Assembly (NCBI RefSeq): GCF_021130785.1
Contig: NC_060207.1
Location: 195,043,501 to 195,107,500, forward strand
DNA from: Homalodisca vitripennis
Lineage: Eukaryota; Arthropoda; Insecta; Hemiptera; Cicadellidae
DNA: 64,000 nucleotides
Direction of reading: 5' to 3'
The notes under the pieces were generated by a model. It had not been told where the DNA came from and did not search any database. It was given only the letters and a program-made list of their open reading frames with translations. A program made the translations under genes and the position numbers. Positions 27,100-38,600 of this stretch are shown here, one piece after another; the stretch's first letter is position 1; each line of letters starts with the position of its first letter.

Positions 27100-27482
27100 T
27101 AAGCCGTTTTCAATATCCATGTTAGTGTCATCATCACGCAAATGAAGCCAATTTTGTATTTGTGTGTCGGATATTCCTATCGTACAATAAACACTAGAAT
27201 AAAACCATAAAATACTCTTCCAGAACGGGTGACATACAACAAAATGCGGTGGCTGTCTGCACTGTGCAACTACAGCGAACATACCAGGATGCAAACACTC
27301 ATGACAGAGGACCAAGGGAAGTGCTGATATCCAGTAGAAAACAACAGGACTATTTGCGCGATGCGCAGTTGTCACAGAATGAAACAGGAACAATATAATG
27401 ATGTGTAATATTACGTCAGTAGCAAACTTTTAAGAAGTCACTATGAACCGGGTCAAATGGTCAAAAACCATGAAGGGGTTAA
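27100..27482 (-). mobile_element. piggyBac-like left-end fragment
   Basis: On the minus strand it starts with TTAA (27479-27482) followed by CCCCTTCATGGTTTTTG, the layout of a piggyBac terminus at its TTAA target. About 300 bases on, a short open stretch reads QIQNWLHLRDDDTNMDIENG, resembling the acidic N-terminus of piggyBac-like transposases. No catalytic domain or second end follows; the sequence runs into a TA repeat. I interpret it as a truncated relic. Confidence 0.5.
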
Positions 27483-27825
27483 GTAGCTCAAAGGTGAATC
27501 ACCTTTCATGTCCTGCTGTATGACACCAAATTTCTTGCCTCTACCAGAGACATTTAACAGTGACCTCATCAGATTTTATAATATCTATTGAAATTCCCGA
27601 GAGGAAATGAACATTTATAATGTTGTACGAAGTACCATGGAAATTAATTGACTACCACGAGTTCTGTGCAATTCCAATCATATGTATGACAGCCTCCTAC
27701 ACATGGTTACCGTTCAACCATCACTTTTACACTTTTTAATACTTTTCAACTTTTCACTATGCCCCTATAACTGGTATCTCTCTTACACAACTCTTCTCCT
27801 GAAGAAGATCGACAAACCAACATAC

Positions 27826-27970
27826 CTTGCGATTGATCCTGTCGATCTGTCTGTTCTGGTTCTCCAGTTCAGAGCCCATGTCGATGGCCATGTTCCGCAA
27901 GTTACCGATCATCGTGTTCACCTGTGTCATGTTCTCTTCCATCTCGTCTTCCCGAGCATCGTTGGTGATC
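27826..27970 (-). CDS. Snap25: SNAP-25 second SNARE motif exon
   Basis: 145 nt between the acceptor TTATATTACAG and the donor AAG|GTATGT. It encodes (R)[17 protein letters not shown], then [20 protein letters not shown] and RQIDRINRK: most of the Qc SNARE helix. The zero-layer glutamine is the first Q of the NQNRQ segment (vertebrate Gln174 by alignment). The first base completes an Arg codon split with 28643-28771; the last codon is complete, so the next exon enters at phase 0. This is the most conserved part of the family and agrees almost throughout with insect SNAP-25. Confidence 0.98.
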
Positions 27971-28642
27971 CTGTAATATAATGTCTCTCAGTGAAGAAAC
28001 ACAAGAATATGATTTCATGGTCTCAATTCTGTTTTCTTGTCACTAGATTTTATTGACAAAAACTGGTATTTATTAAGCTCTATTTATAATATAATACAGA
28101 TATGGAGAATGATTAGATAGTTATTCAGGTAATTCAATTAAATAATTCAATTTTTATGGTTGTGTACAGACTTAAAATGAACACAGTCTAATTTTAGAAA
28201 CATTAACGTATTTTCCATTATTTTTAAAATATAGGCTTTCTCTGGAACAGAAAGAAGTATTCCAAATCAGCCACAGAGATTATATAGAAGAACCTTTATT
28301 ATAAAAACCTATCTTTTAATCAGTCTGTGATAAATATTACTCAAGATTGTGTACTTTGGGAAAAATACAGTACATAATACATAAAATACAAGGTTAGTGA
28401 GAAATCAGATTTTTTTGTGAGAGGCAAAAGTGACTTTCAGAAACTACAACTACATCAAATTTGACGTTTTTAATGTTACAATATTTGCAATAAAATTTCT
28501 ATACAGTGACTATACAAAAAAAAAAAGTGCACAAAAAGCCAAATCTATGAATTTGTAAAAGCACTTTTGCCATCTTTGACTTGTTACTGAGGTATTTTGA
28601 GGAGAAGTATCATTGCTCATCGCACAAAACTAGAAAGCTTAC
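27971..28642 (-). other. Snap25 intron, 672 nt
   Basis: The shortest intron seen in the gene, GTAAGC to TATTACAG. AT-rich, nothing else recognised. Confidence 0.85.
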
Positions 28643-28771
28643 CTGGCGATATAGCCACTCTGCGGTCCAAGGCCGTTACGGTCATCCATCACCCTCTGGG
28701 GCTGGTTATTTACCACCTTCCCGTCATCATTACCTTTCCAGGTACCCTCATCCTCCTTGAACGAGGCAGAC
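28643..28771 (-). CDS. Snap25: SNAP-25 linker exon
   Basis: 129 nt between the acceptor CTGTTACAG and the donor AG|GTAAGC. It completes a Lys codon, then encodes SASFKEDEGTWKGNDDGK, VVNNQPQRVMDDRNGLGPQ and SGYIA, and leaves two bases of an Arg codon. This is the flexible linker between the palmitoylated cysteine cluster and the second SNARE helix. The segment is hydrophilic, without cysteines or predicted coiled coil. A partial copy of its 3' end lies 170 bases further upstream in the transcript direction, at 28816-28854. Confidence 0.97.
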
Positions 28772-28815
28772 CTGTAACAGAACACAAGTGTCACTTCTCC
28801 CACACCCCATGATAC

Positions 28816-28854
28816 AGTGATGTAGCCACTCTGCGATCCGAGTTCATTGTAATT
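28816..28854 (-). pseudogene. Partial duplicate of SNAP-25 linker exon
   Basis: Reads NYNELGSQSGYIT against DRNGLGPQSGYIA in the functional exon. Over the 11 codons aligned with 28645-28677, eight residues are identical and three of those codons differ only synonymously. No in-frame acceptor with a pyrimidine tract precedes it (a stop lies two codons before), and the donor position is degraded (ACTGTATCA). It is therefore either a decaying duplicated exon or the remains of an alternative one. Confidence 0.7.
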
Positions 28855-28889
28855 CTTGATTTAAAGTTTTTTATTGATGATAGAAGGTT

Positions 28890-29029
28890 TTAAGGGATAA
28901 CAGGATTTTGGAAATTTGCCATTGTTATATGTTACAATAGGTGTAACACAACATTCCAATACTCAAAACGCGTTATACCTTTTGTAACATTTTATTATGG
29001 CAAATGTCCGAAACCTTATTATCCTATCA
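28890..29029. mobile_element. Fold-back MITE-like element
   Basis: Inverted arms of about 44 bases. The left arm contains GGATAACAGGATTTTGG and TTTGCCATTG; the right arm, on the minus strand, contains GGATAATAAGGTTTCGG and TTTGCCATAA; both end in ATGTTACAA. Non-coding, about 140 bases. Confidence 0.7.
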
Positions 29030-31277
29030 TTGTAATTTTCTTCTTACTACTTTGTAAAATATTAATAAAAAGCTACGATTAAAAAATGGAAAACTACAAA
29101 ATCTATGTCATTGGCCTCCTCCCCCCAGTAAAAAGTGTATTTACACCACTGTTATTAAATTAAGTAAAATTCTGAAACGAGCAAACAAGAAAAGGTAAAA
29201 AATGTTGAAAAGTTCAAATATCCAAAAGTGCCAGTAATAATGTATTATGGCTGTAAAATGTATTACATATCATATGGGGTTTTGTAATTCTTAATACTAG
29301 TAGTATAAACAAAAATATATTTAGAAAATATAAGGTAAAAATTATAGGAAAATAGCTCTTTATTTTCCTGAGATATAACGGATCAACTTTAATTCAGAAT
29401 TAATTTTTGGGAAAAGTAAGAATAATGACAACATTTTGGCTAATTACAGAGTATATGTGTATACTGAGTATATATATATTTACATAATTGTATTAAGTTA
29501 AAACATTTTTGCTTCATAGGTTGTCAGGGTCCTCTCTCAATCTGGCACCTTTATGAGTCTGACAAGTTTTTTTTTAAATATCTGTGATTACTTTTTTGAC
29601 CCTGTTTATTTTCAATGTTGAGTTTTTTTTTAATAGATGCTGTATTCGAGTCTGAACTTACACCCAATTTTTCCAAAACTTTACACTTTCCAGTGATCTC
29701 CTTTTTAAATGAGATTACAGCATCATAGATATCAAGTGTGACGGTTTCAAAGCTTATAAAAATTGTTTTGGGATCTCTATTCCTAATTACATTAAAAAAC
29801 ATGTCAGAGTTTTGGGTGAATCTGCATCAAGAGTTAGTTGAGGTGTAGAAAAGTAAATTATGTAGTAAACATTGTAGTTTTCTGCAATAATCACTTATTA
29901 AATGAAAACAGAATACGAAACAATGTTATATTATAACTAATGTTTTGGATGGAGCCAAATATGTACATTTCTGGCCAAAAATGTTGTATAGCAATCTATT
30001 TAAAAATCACAGCAGAACAATTAGGGCTTTTTGTTTTTTCAACCTGTGAATTTCCTTAATATAAATACAGACAATAATAAAACAAAATCATAATATAATA
30101 AAATAACTTATAACAATAAACCAATACAAATATGACATTTAAAAAATTAATAAATGTTGACAATAGTTTACAGTATGTACAAAACTACAAGAACTGTTTG
30201 AAAATATGTTTCATAGAACTAAATCTTAATTCAGTTGAAACTTAACTTTGCAAACAAAACAATTTAGTTCTTGTGAGTTATATCAAGAGTAATGAATGGA
30301 TACAAGCTAATGTACATGTACTTTTTCTTTATTTCATATTATAAATCTTAGCACTTCCAAGAAAACTTTATCTTAGGATAGGTAAATAAGCAATATACTC
30401 ATAAGGGGACATAGATTTTCTTGAATGATAAATTTAATAGATCAGTAATTTCTGAGATTTTAGCAGTTTCTCTAGAAAAGAAGAATTGCTTCTAAAACCG
30501 TTAGAAAGATGACATAAATCAGATAGAGATACATCTTCTGTAAATGAACTGAATGGAACTATTTTATATAGATATAATGACATAAGATCATTATGGGGAG
30601 TAGCATGAATATAAGTTTCACACATCCCTCCCATCATCAAAAATCTTTATTCGCTTCTTGCCTAGTAATAAATGATGGGTCCACCGAATAGTGCTCTAAT
30701 CACCATATTTTCCAAAGGATTCCATTTGAGCAATAATACGAGATGGTAACACTGAGAACCATGTAAATGAGGACGAAAATATAGCTTGTAAGAATTACGT
30801 TGTAAGCAACAAAATATCTAGCAGCTCGAGTTTCAGGTTCTCTCCTGGCAACCAAATATATTTGTGTAGTGATAGAAAAGAGTTCAGTTCAGTTCCAAAA
30901 ATATTGGGAACTGAAATATTACTTAAAGGAGAATATCTAGGAATCCTGGAAATCCTTATTTATCGAAGAAGAAAAGGCGTGTACCAGAATAACAGCCACC
31001 AGACAAGGTTAGAGTAATATTGCCACCTGTTGTGACTAACTTGCAATATGTTGGGCATTACAACTACCATGGTACAAAGAAAGCACAATTATTGTCACTT
31101 GCTTAGAACGTTATTTCTTAGAACCCAAGTGCAACATCTCTGATTTTTATGTTACTAGAATGTAAAGGCTTTCATGTTTATTACTAGGTCAATATAGCTA
31201 CAAGCTTGAATATTTTGCTTTTATGTTACCGGTATCACAGTCAGGTAAATAATATTGAGCTGTAAGTATGAACTCAC

Positions 31278-31395
31278 TTGTTACAAGGCAAGACACACAG
31301 TCCACAGCACTTCTCCATCCCCGTGAGATTCTTTTCTGCCTCCTTCATGTCTGCATTGATCTGGTCCATACCCTCCTCGATACGGTCCAGTTGTT
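31278..31395 (-). CDS. Snap25: SNAP-25 exon: end of SNARE helix 1 and Cys cluster
   Basis: 118 nt between the acceptor ATCTTGCAG and the donor AA|GTGAGT. It completes Glu, then encodes [39 protein letters not shown]. The first part is the C-terminal half of the Qb SNARE helix after the zero layer. The four cysteines are the cluster palmitoylated in this family, which anchors the protein to the plasma membrane. Length and boundaries equal those of vertebrate SNAP25 exon 5, which exists there as alternative copies 5a and 5b; only one copy is visible here. Confidence 0.98.
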
Positions 31396-34276
31396 CTGCA
31401 AGATAGAACAAGCAAAGAGTCAAGCTGAGATCGGTAAAACTCCACAGCACAACACAGCACAAGGCTTACACTAACTTTTATCAACAAGTGTACCCAGTGG
31501 TGTAGTGTATTGAAATAAATTTGAAAACAAACTGTTTAGAATATGGTATACAGATTGATTACTAATTAAGTAGAGATCTCTTCAGAGAAATTCCTTTCAC
31601 TGTATTCAAATCAATCTTTACAACAATTTAAATAAAGATAATAAAGATGTATTAAAAAAATAATATATACTTATAAACGCACACAATACAGCTACTTAAA
31701 AAAGTTTATTGAAATTTGAAAACGTTATTCATTATTTTTTATTTTAAAATTAGCATTATATTTGAAAAAAATTAGATAAAGAATTAAAAGATTCTTCAAT
31801 AAAAATCTCAAATCAAATATTAATGTTTTAAACACAATATCAATGGTGCACACTTGTTCACATGAAAAGCAACATTCAAGTGATCAAAAAACTTTATATT
31901 ACACATTTCATTTATATATTATCATTTAAATAGTATACCTTTATAAATGTAATAATTTTTATTCCAAACATATTTATTGATTCACAGTGTAAGAACTGAA
32001 TAATTGTTAAACTGGCATGACGAAAGTCATATTCACTCAGCTTGTTGTATAAATATAATTTGAATGTTTTTTACCCTAAAGGCAAAAATTAACACATTGA
32101 CTGCCAGACACATTTTCCATGGTTTGCCCAAGGTGCAGACGTGAAATTTTCATCATGTGATGCATTATGTTGACATATTATTTGCAGAAAATACAATGAG
32201 TTACAAAAAATCGTGCTTGAAGCATTTTTTGTGGTGAGGGTCACTGGTGACCCCCCATGGCAGTCAACGTGTTAAAATATTTCTTGATGAAAAATAAAAA
32301 AAATAATGACAGTACACAGCCCAAAAGTGAGGTTATGTCCTATCAGCGTGCAGGTTAGTTGCATTTGTTAACACCCCAATAAGGCACATGGTTACGTTAT
32401 AACATATGATTTACCATCACCATCCAGGACAGCTCCATATCTGCTTCTAACACAGAAGAAACATGGTATCACAAGACAAACCAAGAGCAAGAAAACACAA
32501 AATAAACTGATACAGTTATGTAAAAAAAATTATCCTGGGCCAACACAATATCAGGGCCAACAATATCTAATTCCAATAGAGTCCAAGATTTCTGTAAGCT
32601 GACAACATTTAAGAACATGACACAATAACATCCTTTGTGTAGTTAGGCTTAAAAAATATAACATCAAAAATAAAAATAAGATTATAATTTAAATTAATTA
32701 TTTAATGGAATTCACAAAGTATTACAATCAGTACAGTAAAAAGCACTAAACTGTTGTGTGACAGTGTTAATTTAATGTAATTAAACATTTATATAATTAA
32801 CATATTTATTTAAGTAATTCTAAATTCATTACAGTAGTCTTACTAAACTAACAACAATGTTGATTTGTCAATCTGCTCACCAATCTCATGTGGGATTCAA
32901 TGGACGTTACATTTTAATTCTTTGGTAGGGAGTAAGGACTTATTAAACATTTTTACTATGAAAAAAGTCAGCTTAAAACAGTATCATGTTATTTCTGTAT
33001 CAATAAGTTGCAATAATAAATTGAAGTTGAAAGTGATATTTTGAACAGGTTCTTGTGTGAAGAACTTTGATAAATAAATACACATCATAGTGTTACTGAT
33101 CGTGGTTCTTCAGAGGACCTTGCAATTCAAATTATCTACTTGTACAAGTTCTAAGGGCCTTGTTTGACACCATACAAGGAAATATGGAAATCTGAAGAAT
33201 TTTGATCTAGAAATTGACTTTCATCAAACGTCTATCCAGTTCTTTTTGACCGATGCTTTAAACAAGTTCTGAGCTAGTTTTGAAAAATCATTTAAATGAT
33301 TTATTATGTCAACGCGTTCACTAGTAGCTCAAATAAAACACTTAAAAGGGTACTCAAAATTGTTAAACTGAGTTCAATCTACAGTTATTGGTTTCTTGGA
33401 AAGATCAATAATAGAGGCAAATGTGAAGTCTCTGGTTCCTTCTTAGAAACAAACATTTATTAACCTCATAGAAACATCATCACTTTTATTTATAATGAGA
33501 AAACATATACAAATTATTAGGTAGAAAATTTAAAGAAAGGCCTCTCCTATACAACATGAGTAAACTTCAGCATTATATTTATTATTGAAAAAAGCACACA
33601 CAAAATATTGTTACAATATCACTTTATCTATTCCACAAGAAGTAGTTAATAACAGTCTTAAAAGGGCTAAGAGTTTATGGACGTTAAACACATATTCTAG
33701 TATTGCTTCTTTCTACTCTTTTTGACATTTCATTTCTCAGCATCTATATCTATTTAAGTCATATCTATTTAAGTCTTAGTACAATAACTGATATGATATT
33801 ATTAGTAGTTCTTCATTATAAAAGGAATAATAGAAGAGAAATCCCTGAAGGACATATGTAAGAACACAAGAAGACGCTTCTTCTTGGGAGATCGAAAATG
33901 GTACAGGAATATTAAGTATATGGCTCAAGAATCATACGAAATTTAACAAACAAGAGTAACCAATATAAAAAACTTTTTTGAATCTTACATGGCCAAAGCT
34001 CATGTGCGTCTTCGCAGACCAGGTATACTCTATAGTACAATTCTCTTTGACCACCAGAGAGGAAAGTATTTATTTTTTTCAACAATAACCCTAAGTAGTT
34101 ATTTGTAACTAAAAGAGTGTTAAATGAATAATTTTACAATGAAATTCCTATAGGCGTTCCTGAGAGGAAGCTTGAGAACCAACAAAAACAATTTTATGAA
34201 TCCCACATGATTTGTTGCTATGTGTTGTTGGTGTTGGTGGTTTCTGTCGTGTACTTTATAAAGGTACGAAGCTTAC
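31396..34276 (-). other. Snap25 intron between exon 4C and the 118-nt exon
   Basis: Holds the TTAA MITE at 32089-32275. A small GC-richer island at 32413-32450 has splice-like borders but no acceptable reading frame. The rest is AT-rich without recognised features. Confidence 0.8.
32089..32275. mobile_element. TTAA-flanked MITE (piggyBac type)
   Basis: Both ends are TTAA followed by inverted CAC(A/G)TTGACTGCCA (left TTAACACATTGACTGCCA; right, on the minus strand, TTAACACGTTGACTGCCA). 187 bases including both TTAA copies, non-coding. The TTAA duplication and the terminal motif point to mobilisation by a piggyBac-superfamily transposase. Confidence 0.85.
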
Positions 34277-34325
34277 CGCCTTGCTCATCCAACATGACAA
34301 GAGACCTCATTCCGACCTCGTGACT
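34277..34325 (-). CDS. Snap25: SNAP-25 alternative exon 4C
   Basis: 49 nt with the acceptor TGTTGTAG and the donor G|GTAAGC, encoding SHEVGMRSLVMLDEQG plus the first base of Glu. It replaces residues 39-54 (vertebrate numbering) in the Qb SNARE helix. The zero-layer Gln and the layer positions Ser, Gly, Leu are kept, with Ser for Thr at layer -2. Phase in (0) and out (1) are identical to 4A and 4B, so it can only be used in place of them: including two copies would shift the frame. It is the version closest to vertebrate SNAP-25 around MLDEQG. No stop or damaged site. Confidence 0.9.
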
Positions 34326-35570
34326 CTACAACAACAGAGCGAATCAAACAATGGACTGACATGCAACCACACACCCATAAACACACGCACGCACACTCAC
34401 TCACAAGAAAAGACCCAGCCACAACAATACGACTCATGATATGCGATAAAATAAACCCAGGAGGAAAGAGGGAACACCAATTTTATACAATAGGAGGTGA
34501 ATAGAATACATGAAGATTACCAACATTAAAACGAGATAAAACACAAGTTAAATATAATCAATTCTGGATCTGTTGAAAGCTTTTTCATAATGTGGCACAT
34601 TATAGTGTTGGCTGTATTTACACACAATTCAAAAACAATAAATAAATACTAATATTCAGCACGAATAGGCTGGGTAGTGTTCCAGGATGAAATATGCAGA
34701 AGCAAAGGAGGTAAATAGGAGATATGGATATCTTAAATCTTTTGAGTATCTCAACTAATAAAAAAATTATATATTTTATTAACTCAGACTCATTGCCTAC
34801 ATTTTCACTTTCTTATGCAGGTCTGAATTTATGGGATTCTTATGTTTTACTATCAGAGTAGAAAATAATTTGTTATAAGAACATGTTATGCAAATATGAT
34901 AAATTTAATACTAAAATGATAGTAAAATCTTGTTTAAAAAAACTGTTTATCTCAAAAATATGTTACTCTAATATATAAATAACTTTCTTTTTTTCTTTAA
35001 GTAGAACTAACTAATGAAATAACCCAAGTATACAGGAAATGAAATGTAAACATCTAGGCCAATAGTATTATATGAGTATATTTGCAATTCTACTGTTATC
35101 AATACTAATACGTGATATGGTTATAAAATACATACTGCATTGAACTATACTTATATAATATATTTTGAACTGTAAATTGATGATTGTAAATATAAAATAC
35201 TAAATTTCAAAATATAATTTAAAACTACAATTAAAAGTGTTTTACTCCATTATACTGTTTAAATACATGAACTTAAAAACGCTTTTTCCAATAGTCTTTA
35301 CACCATTATTTTTTTTGTACAGGTTAAGTTACTGTTAGTAGGGACATAACATCCAGTAAAATGTATAACGTTAATAATTATATACTTCCAAGTGCAACAA
35401 AGCAAATGCAGTTAGAACGGCTACAAATGAAGCATGATTACAAAGATGAAAGTATGATTCTAAAGTAATACAAGCAGGTTAAAATGTCAAACGTCCTATA
35501 TGGTAAGAGTTAGACCGCATCCACAACCGCAACTGTAACCGCAACCATGGCAACCACGGTGCAACCTTAC
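34326..35570 (-). other. Snap25 intron between alternative exons 4B and 4C
   Basis: 1.2 kb, GTAAGG to TTGTAG. A short CA/CGCA-rich patch lies near 34375-34405; otherwise AT-rich. I did not detect a docking or selector sequence by eye. Confidence 0.75.
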
Positions 35571-35619
35571 CGCCTTGATGGTTCAACATATCCAGCGTCT
35601 TGGCTCCAGTCTCTTCACT
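35571..35619 (-). CDS. Snap25: SNAP-25 alternative exon 4B
   Basis: 49 nt with the acceptor TTTGTGATCAG and the donor G|GTAAGG, encoding SEETGAKTLDMLNHQG plus the first base of Glu. Same phase and length as 4A and 4C. It is the most divergent version: Asp and Asn-His replace Val and Asp-Asp or Asp-Glu, and Ala-Lys replaces Ile-Arg. Yet Ser39, Gly43, Thr46, Leu50 and the zero-layer Gln53 (vertebrate numbering) are all retained. The pyrimidine tract is weaker than in 4A, consistent with regulated inclusion. No stop or frame damage. Confidence 0.85.
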
Positions 35620-38600
35620 CTGATCACAAAATGTAAACACAGTCAGTGGCAATTATTGAAAGCAAACAGTAGAAATAAAACAAAATTAAAACAAAAACTA
35701 AATACACAATGATGTTCCTTTGTGGAAGTTTGAAGACATCTGGAACATAAAATTAATTCAAACTGCTAAAAATACAATATGAAGTTTTTTATTTGAATAA
35801 AATTTGGGTAGAATTAAACAACATTGTTCTGTTAAGCCAAAATTAAGATTTTCCAATGAACAATACAAGAACGTAAACACATAAGTCAATTCCTCAAATT
35901 TTATAACAATCTACACTTCAAAATTCAGAAATTTCAAAATATTTTATCTTCAATATCCAGAATCAATCCAGAAATGCACACGTTTCTGGTGAATACAGTT
36001 TTAACAGAAGTAATGTTTCTCAATATGAAGAGGGGCTGAGCAACAAAGTTTATGAAACGGAAAAAAAAACCTATAAAACTTTGTATACTCAATTGTGTAC
36101 GTAATGTCTGTTGCAATCAATAAATAAATAGTTATAAGAATGTTACTGGTATGTTGCCTGACTGTGTGGTTGTGTTCGACTGGACTGGATATCACATGGT
36201 CACTTCTACTGCAGTGCACGCACACACAGACACGTAAGCCACACACACAAAGCAACATACACTGGTACTGTATCAGCACACATTTTCAAGTATTATACTT
36301 GATATGTTCAATTACCATTTCACAGTCATTTTTCCTCTCACAGAAAAATTAAGGCAACAACATCTTTTCAATCTGTCGTATTTTTTGTTAAAATCCTGTA
36401 ATTCTTAGGAATCTGCCATCTCAACAAGCAGGTATAAGAAAGATCCACTTAGACCAAATTTTTCCTATTGCCCTTTTTTATTTTAATTTAATTATCAACA
36501 CGAATATTTTTCAACATAGAATATCATGTCAAACATTTATAACACTGTATTAGTACCTTCAGTTTATTTAAGAAATATTAAAACTATTAAATAAAATATT
36601 TAAGTTTAAAAAATGTTATTATTTTATGATACTGACAGTTTTGTAATAAAACATATTAATGATATATGTTACGTATATTTAGAAAGTAAAAAACATCAAT
36701 GTCATTAATTTTCAGTAGACATTACTCAGATTAAATCTATAAATAAAATAATTGTTTGAATAAAAAAGTATGATTAAGCATCTTTGCATTCCTTTTTCAC
36801 AAATCACTCCTCTGAATATTTCTGAAGTCTAATATTACATTTCAAAATAAAAAATCATTAAAGACTGTATAAGAGTTCACGTAATGTTTCTTCAAACATT
36901 TCAAAGATTACTAATACATACACAAATGAATTACGCCTAAACTGTTAAATAGAGCATGTTGAATAGATCAAATAACAAGCTATTTACAAAGTAATAGTCA
37001 ATAAAACTAGTTATAAAAATGTATTGAATGCTATTATTTTATCTACAAGTTTTACTGAAGTGGTAAGAGCAGAAAAACTTTTGAAGAAGCAGTAGTTTGT
37101 AAAATATGAAATTAAGAATAGATTCAACAGAGAAAAACATACTCTACAAGAAATTGCCACTGACCAAAGAAACATATTGTCACATATAATGTGTTATTTT
37201 ATACAGAGGAGTTTAAACAAACCATAATTCATTTTTTGATTGTTTGAAACAAATCCTTGAATTAAAAATAATGTTATAGAATTATTATTTTATTTTTAGT
37301 AACATAATAAATTTTAAAAAAATATTAAATTAAATTTTAGTTCAAATATTATAAAATAAAGGGGGAATTATTTTATTATACCCTGTAAACATATTTTGTA
37401 TTAATTATCAAACACTCATACAACCTTTTATGTGTTCTAATCTTTTGACACTAATCTGTACATGACTTCAAATTACAAATATTAATATTATTTAAAATTG
37501 TGTGGAAAAATTAGTATTATATTATATTTGCCATAATCAAGAGAACTTTCTATTAATTACATTTTTAAGTTTCAAAAATGCAGTACAACATAGTATTTAA
37601 TATTCTTTACCTATGAACAATAAATATATACGAATCTTTAAAAATCTTAAATTAAAAAAAAAAACTCATGTTATTAATCAAGACCGCCACATTTGATATA
37701 TATACATCCATATATAAACATTATTGATATGATACTTTTGCCACAATATGGATGCTTCATGTTTTATAGGAGTTTGTGTTAAAAATGTCAACCCAAGTGC
37801 TGGCAGAAGGAGTCACAGTTAAAACATTAACTCCACGAATAATTTATGATTTATCTCCTAATATACTTTATTGCATATCAATAAAAACAAGAAAAATATT
37901 TTTATCTTTTTATACACGAGTACCTACACTACTTTAGTGTTATTAATAATTATAAAAACCATAAATAATGAAATAAAATAGTCGTTACTCAACACATCCA
38001 TTGCTTTTAAGTTTTACAGTGTTTTTTTTTTTTTTTAAAGGTGTATGTTATTAACATTTTTAAAAAAAAAATATAACTTGTCTCCATTTAGCCTTACTTT
38101 GTCCGTCCTCATGGCCTGCAGTGGGCCTGTGAGTCCAGCAAACAGAATGAGAGATCATACACTAATTATTACTACTGTACTCTACCTCTTGGTATACAGT
38201 GATAACACTGGTTTTAGACCTGCAATACCTCTATCCAAATCCAAAGTACAATGCCTTAGATTGTAAAGCTGCCTGTTCTTCATTTTGTGTACTATTTTCA
38301 CATTCATTATTAAGTTTAAGTAATCCTCTTTATGCTTTATGTTTGTACTACATTCTCATTGTTTTTAAAAACCTTCGTTAACATTTCCATTTAATTTTCC
38401 TTACAAAACTTTCAAACTAAAAAAATCTCATATAATGATAAATTTATCAGTGAATCTGAGTTATATTTTTAGAATTTTTTGTATACTGCTAAACTTGAAA
38501 TTTTAGTACAGTTATCAAAACTAGTTGTAACTCTAAATGACAAGCCATGATTAAAATTGATAGAGAATTGTTATGGTGTTAAGATTTAGTGCAATTCTTA

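Larger units (their letters stand above)
25162..27825 (-). other. Snap25 intron with transposon relics
   Basis: Bounded by GTATGT and TTTTCAG on the minus strand. It holds an AT microsatellite, a fold-back MITE (26122-26268), a possible element end reading AACACCTTGTATAT near 26468-26485, and the piggyBac relic at 27100-27482. Confidence 0.8.
28772..31277 (-). other. Snap25 intron, 2.5 kb
   Basis: GTGAGT to CTGTTACAG. It contains a partial duplicate of the linker exon (28816-28854) and a fold-back element (28890-29029). The rest is plain AT-rich sequence. Confidence 0.85.

Noticed and set aside
32415..32446. Possible fourth copy of the 49-nt SNAP-25 exon
   Set aside because: Splice-like borders and a weak resemblance (VLDGDG), but it is 32 nt long, has an in-frame TGA at phase 0 and lacks the zero-layer Gln.
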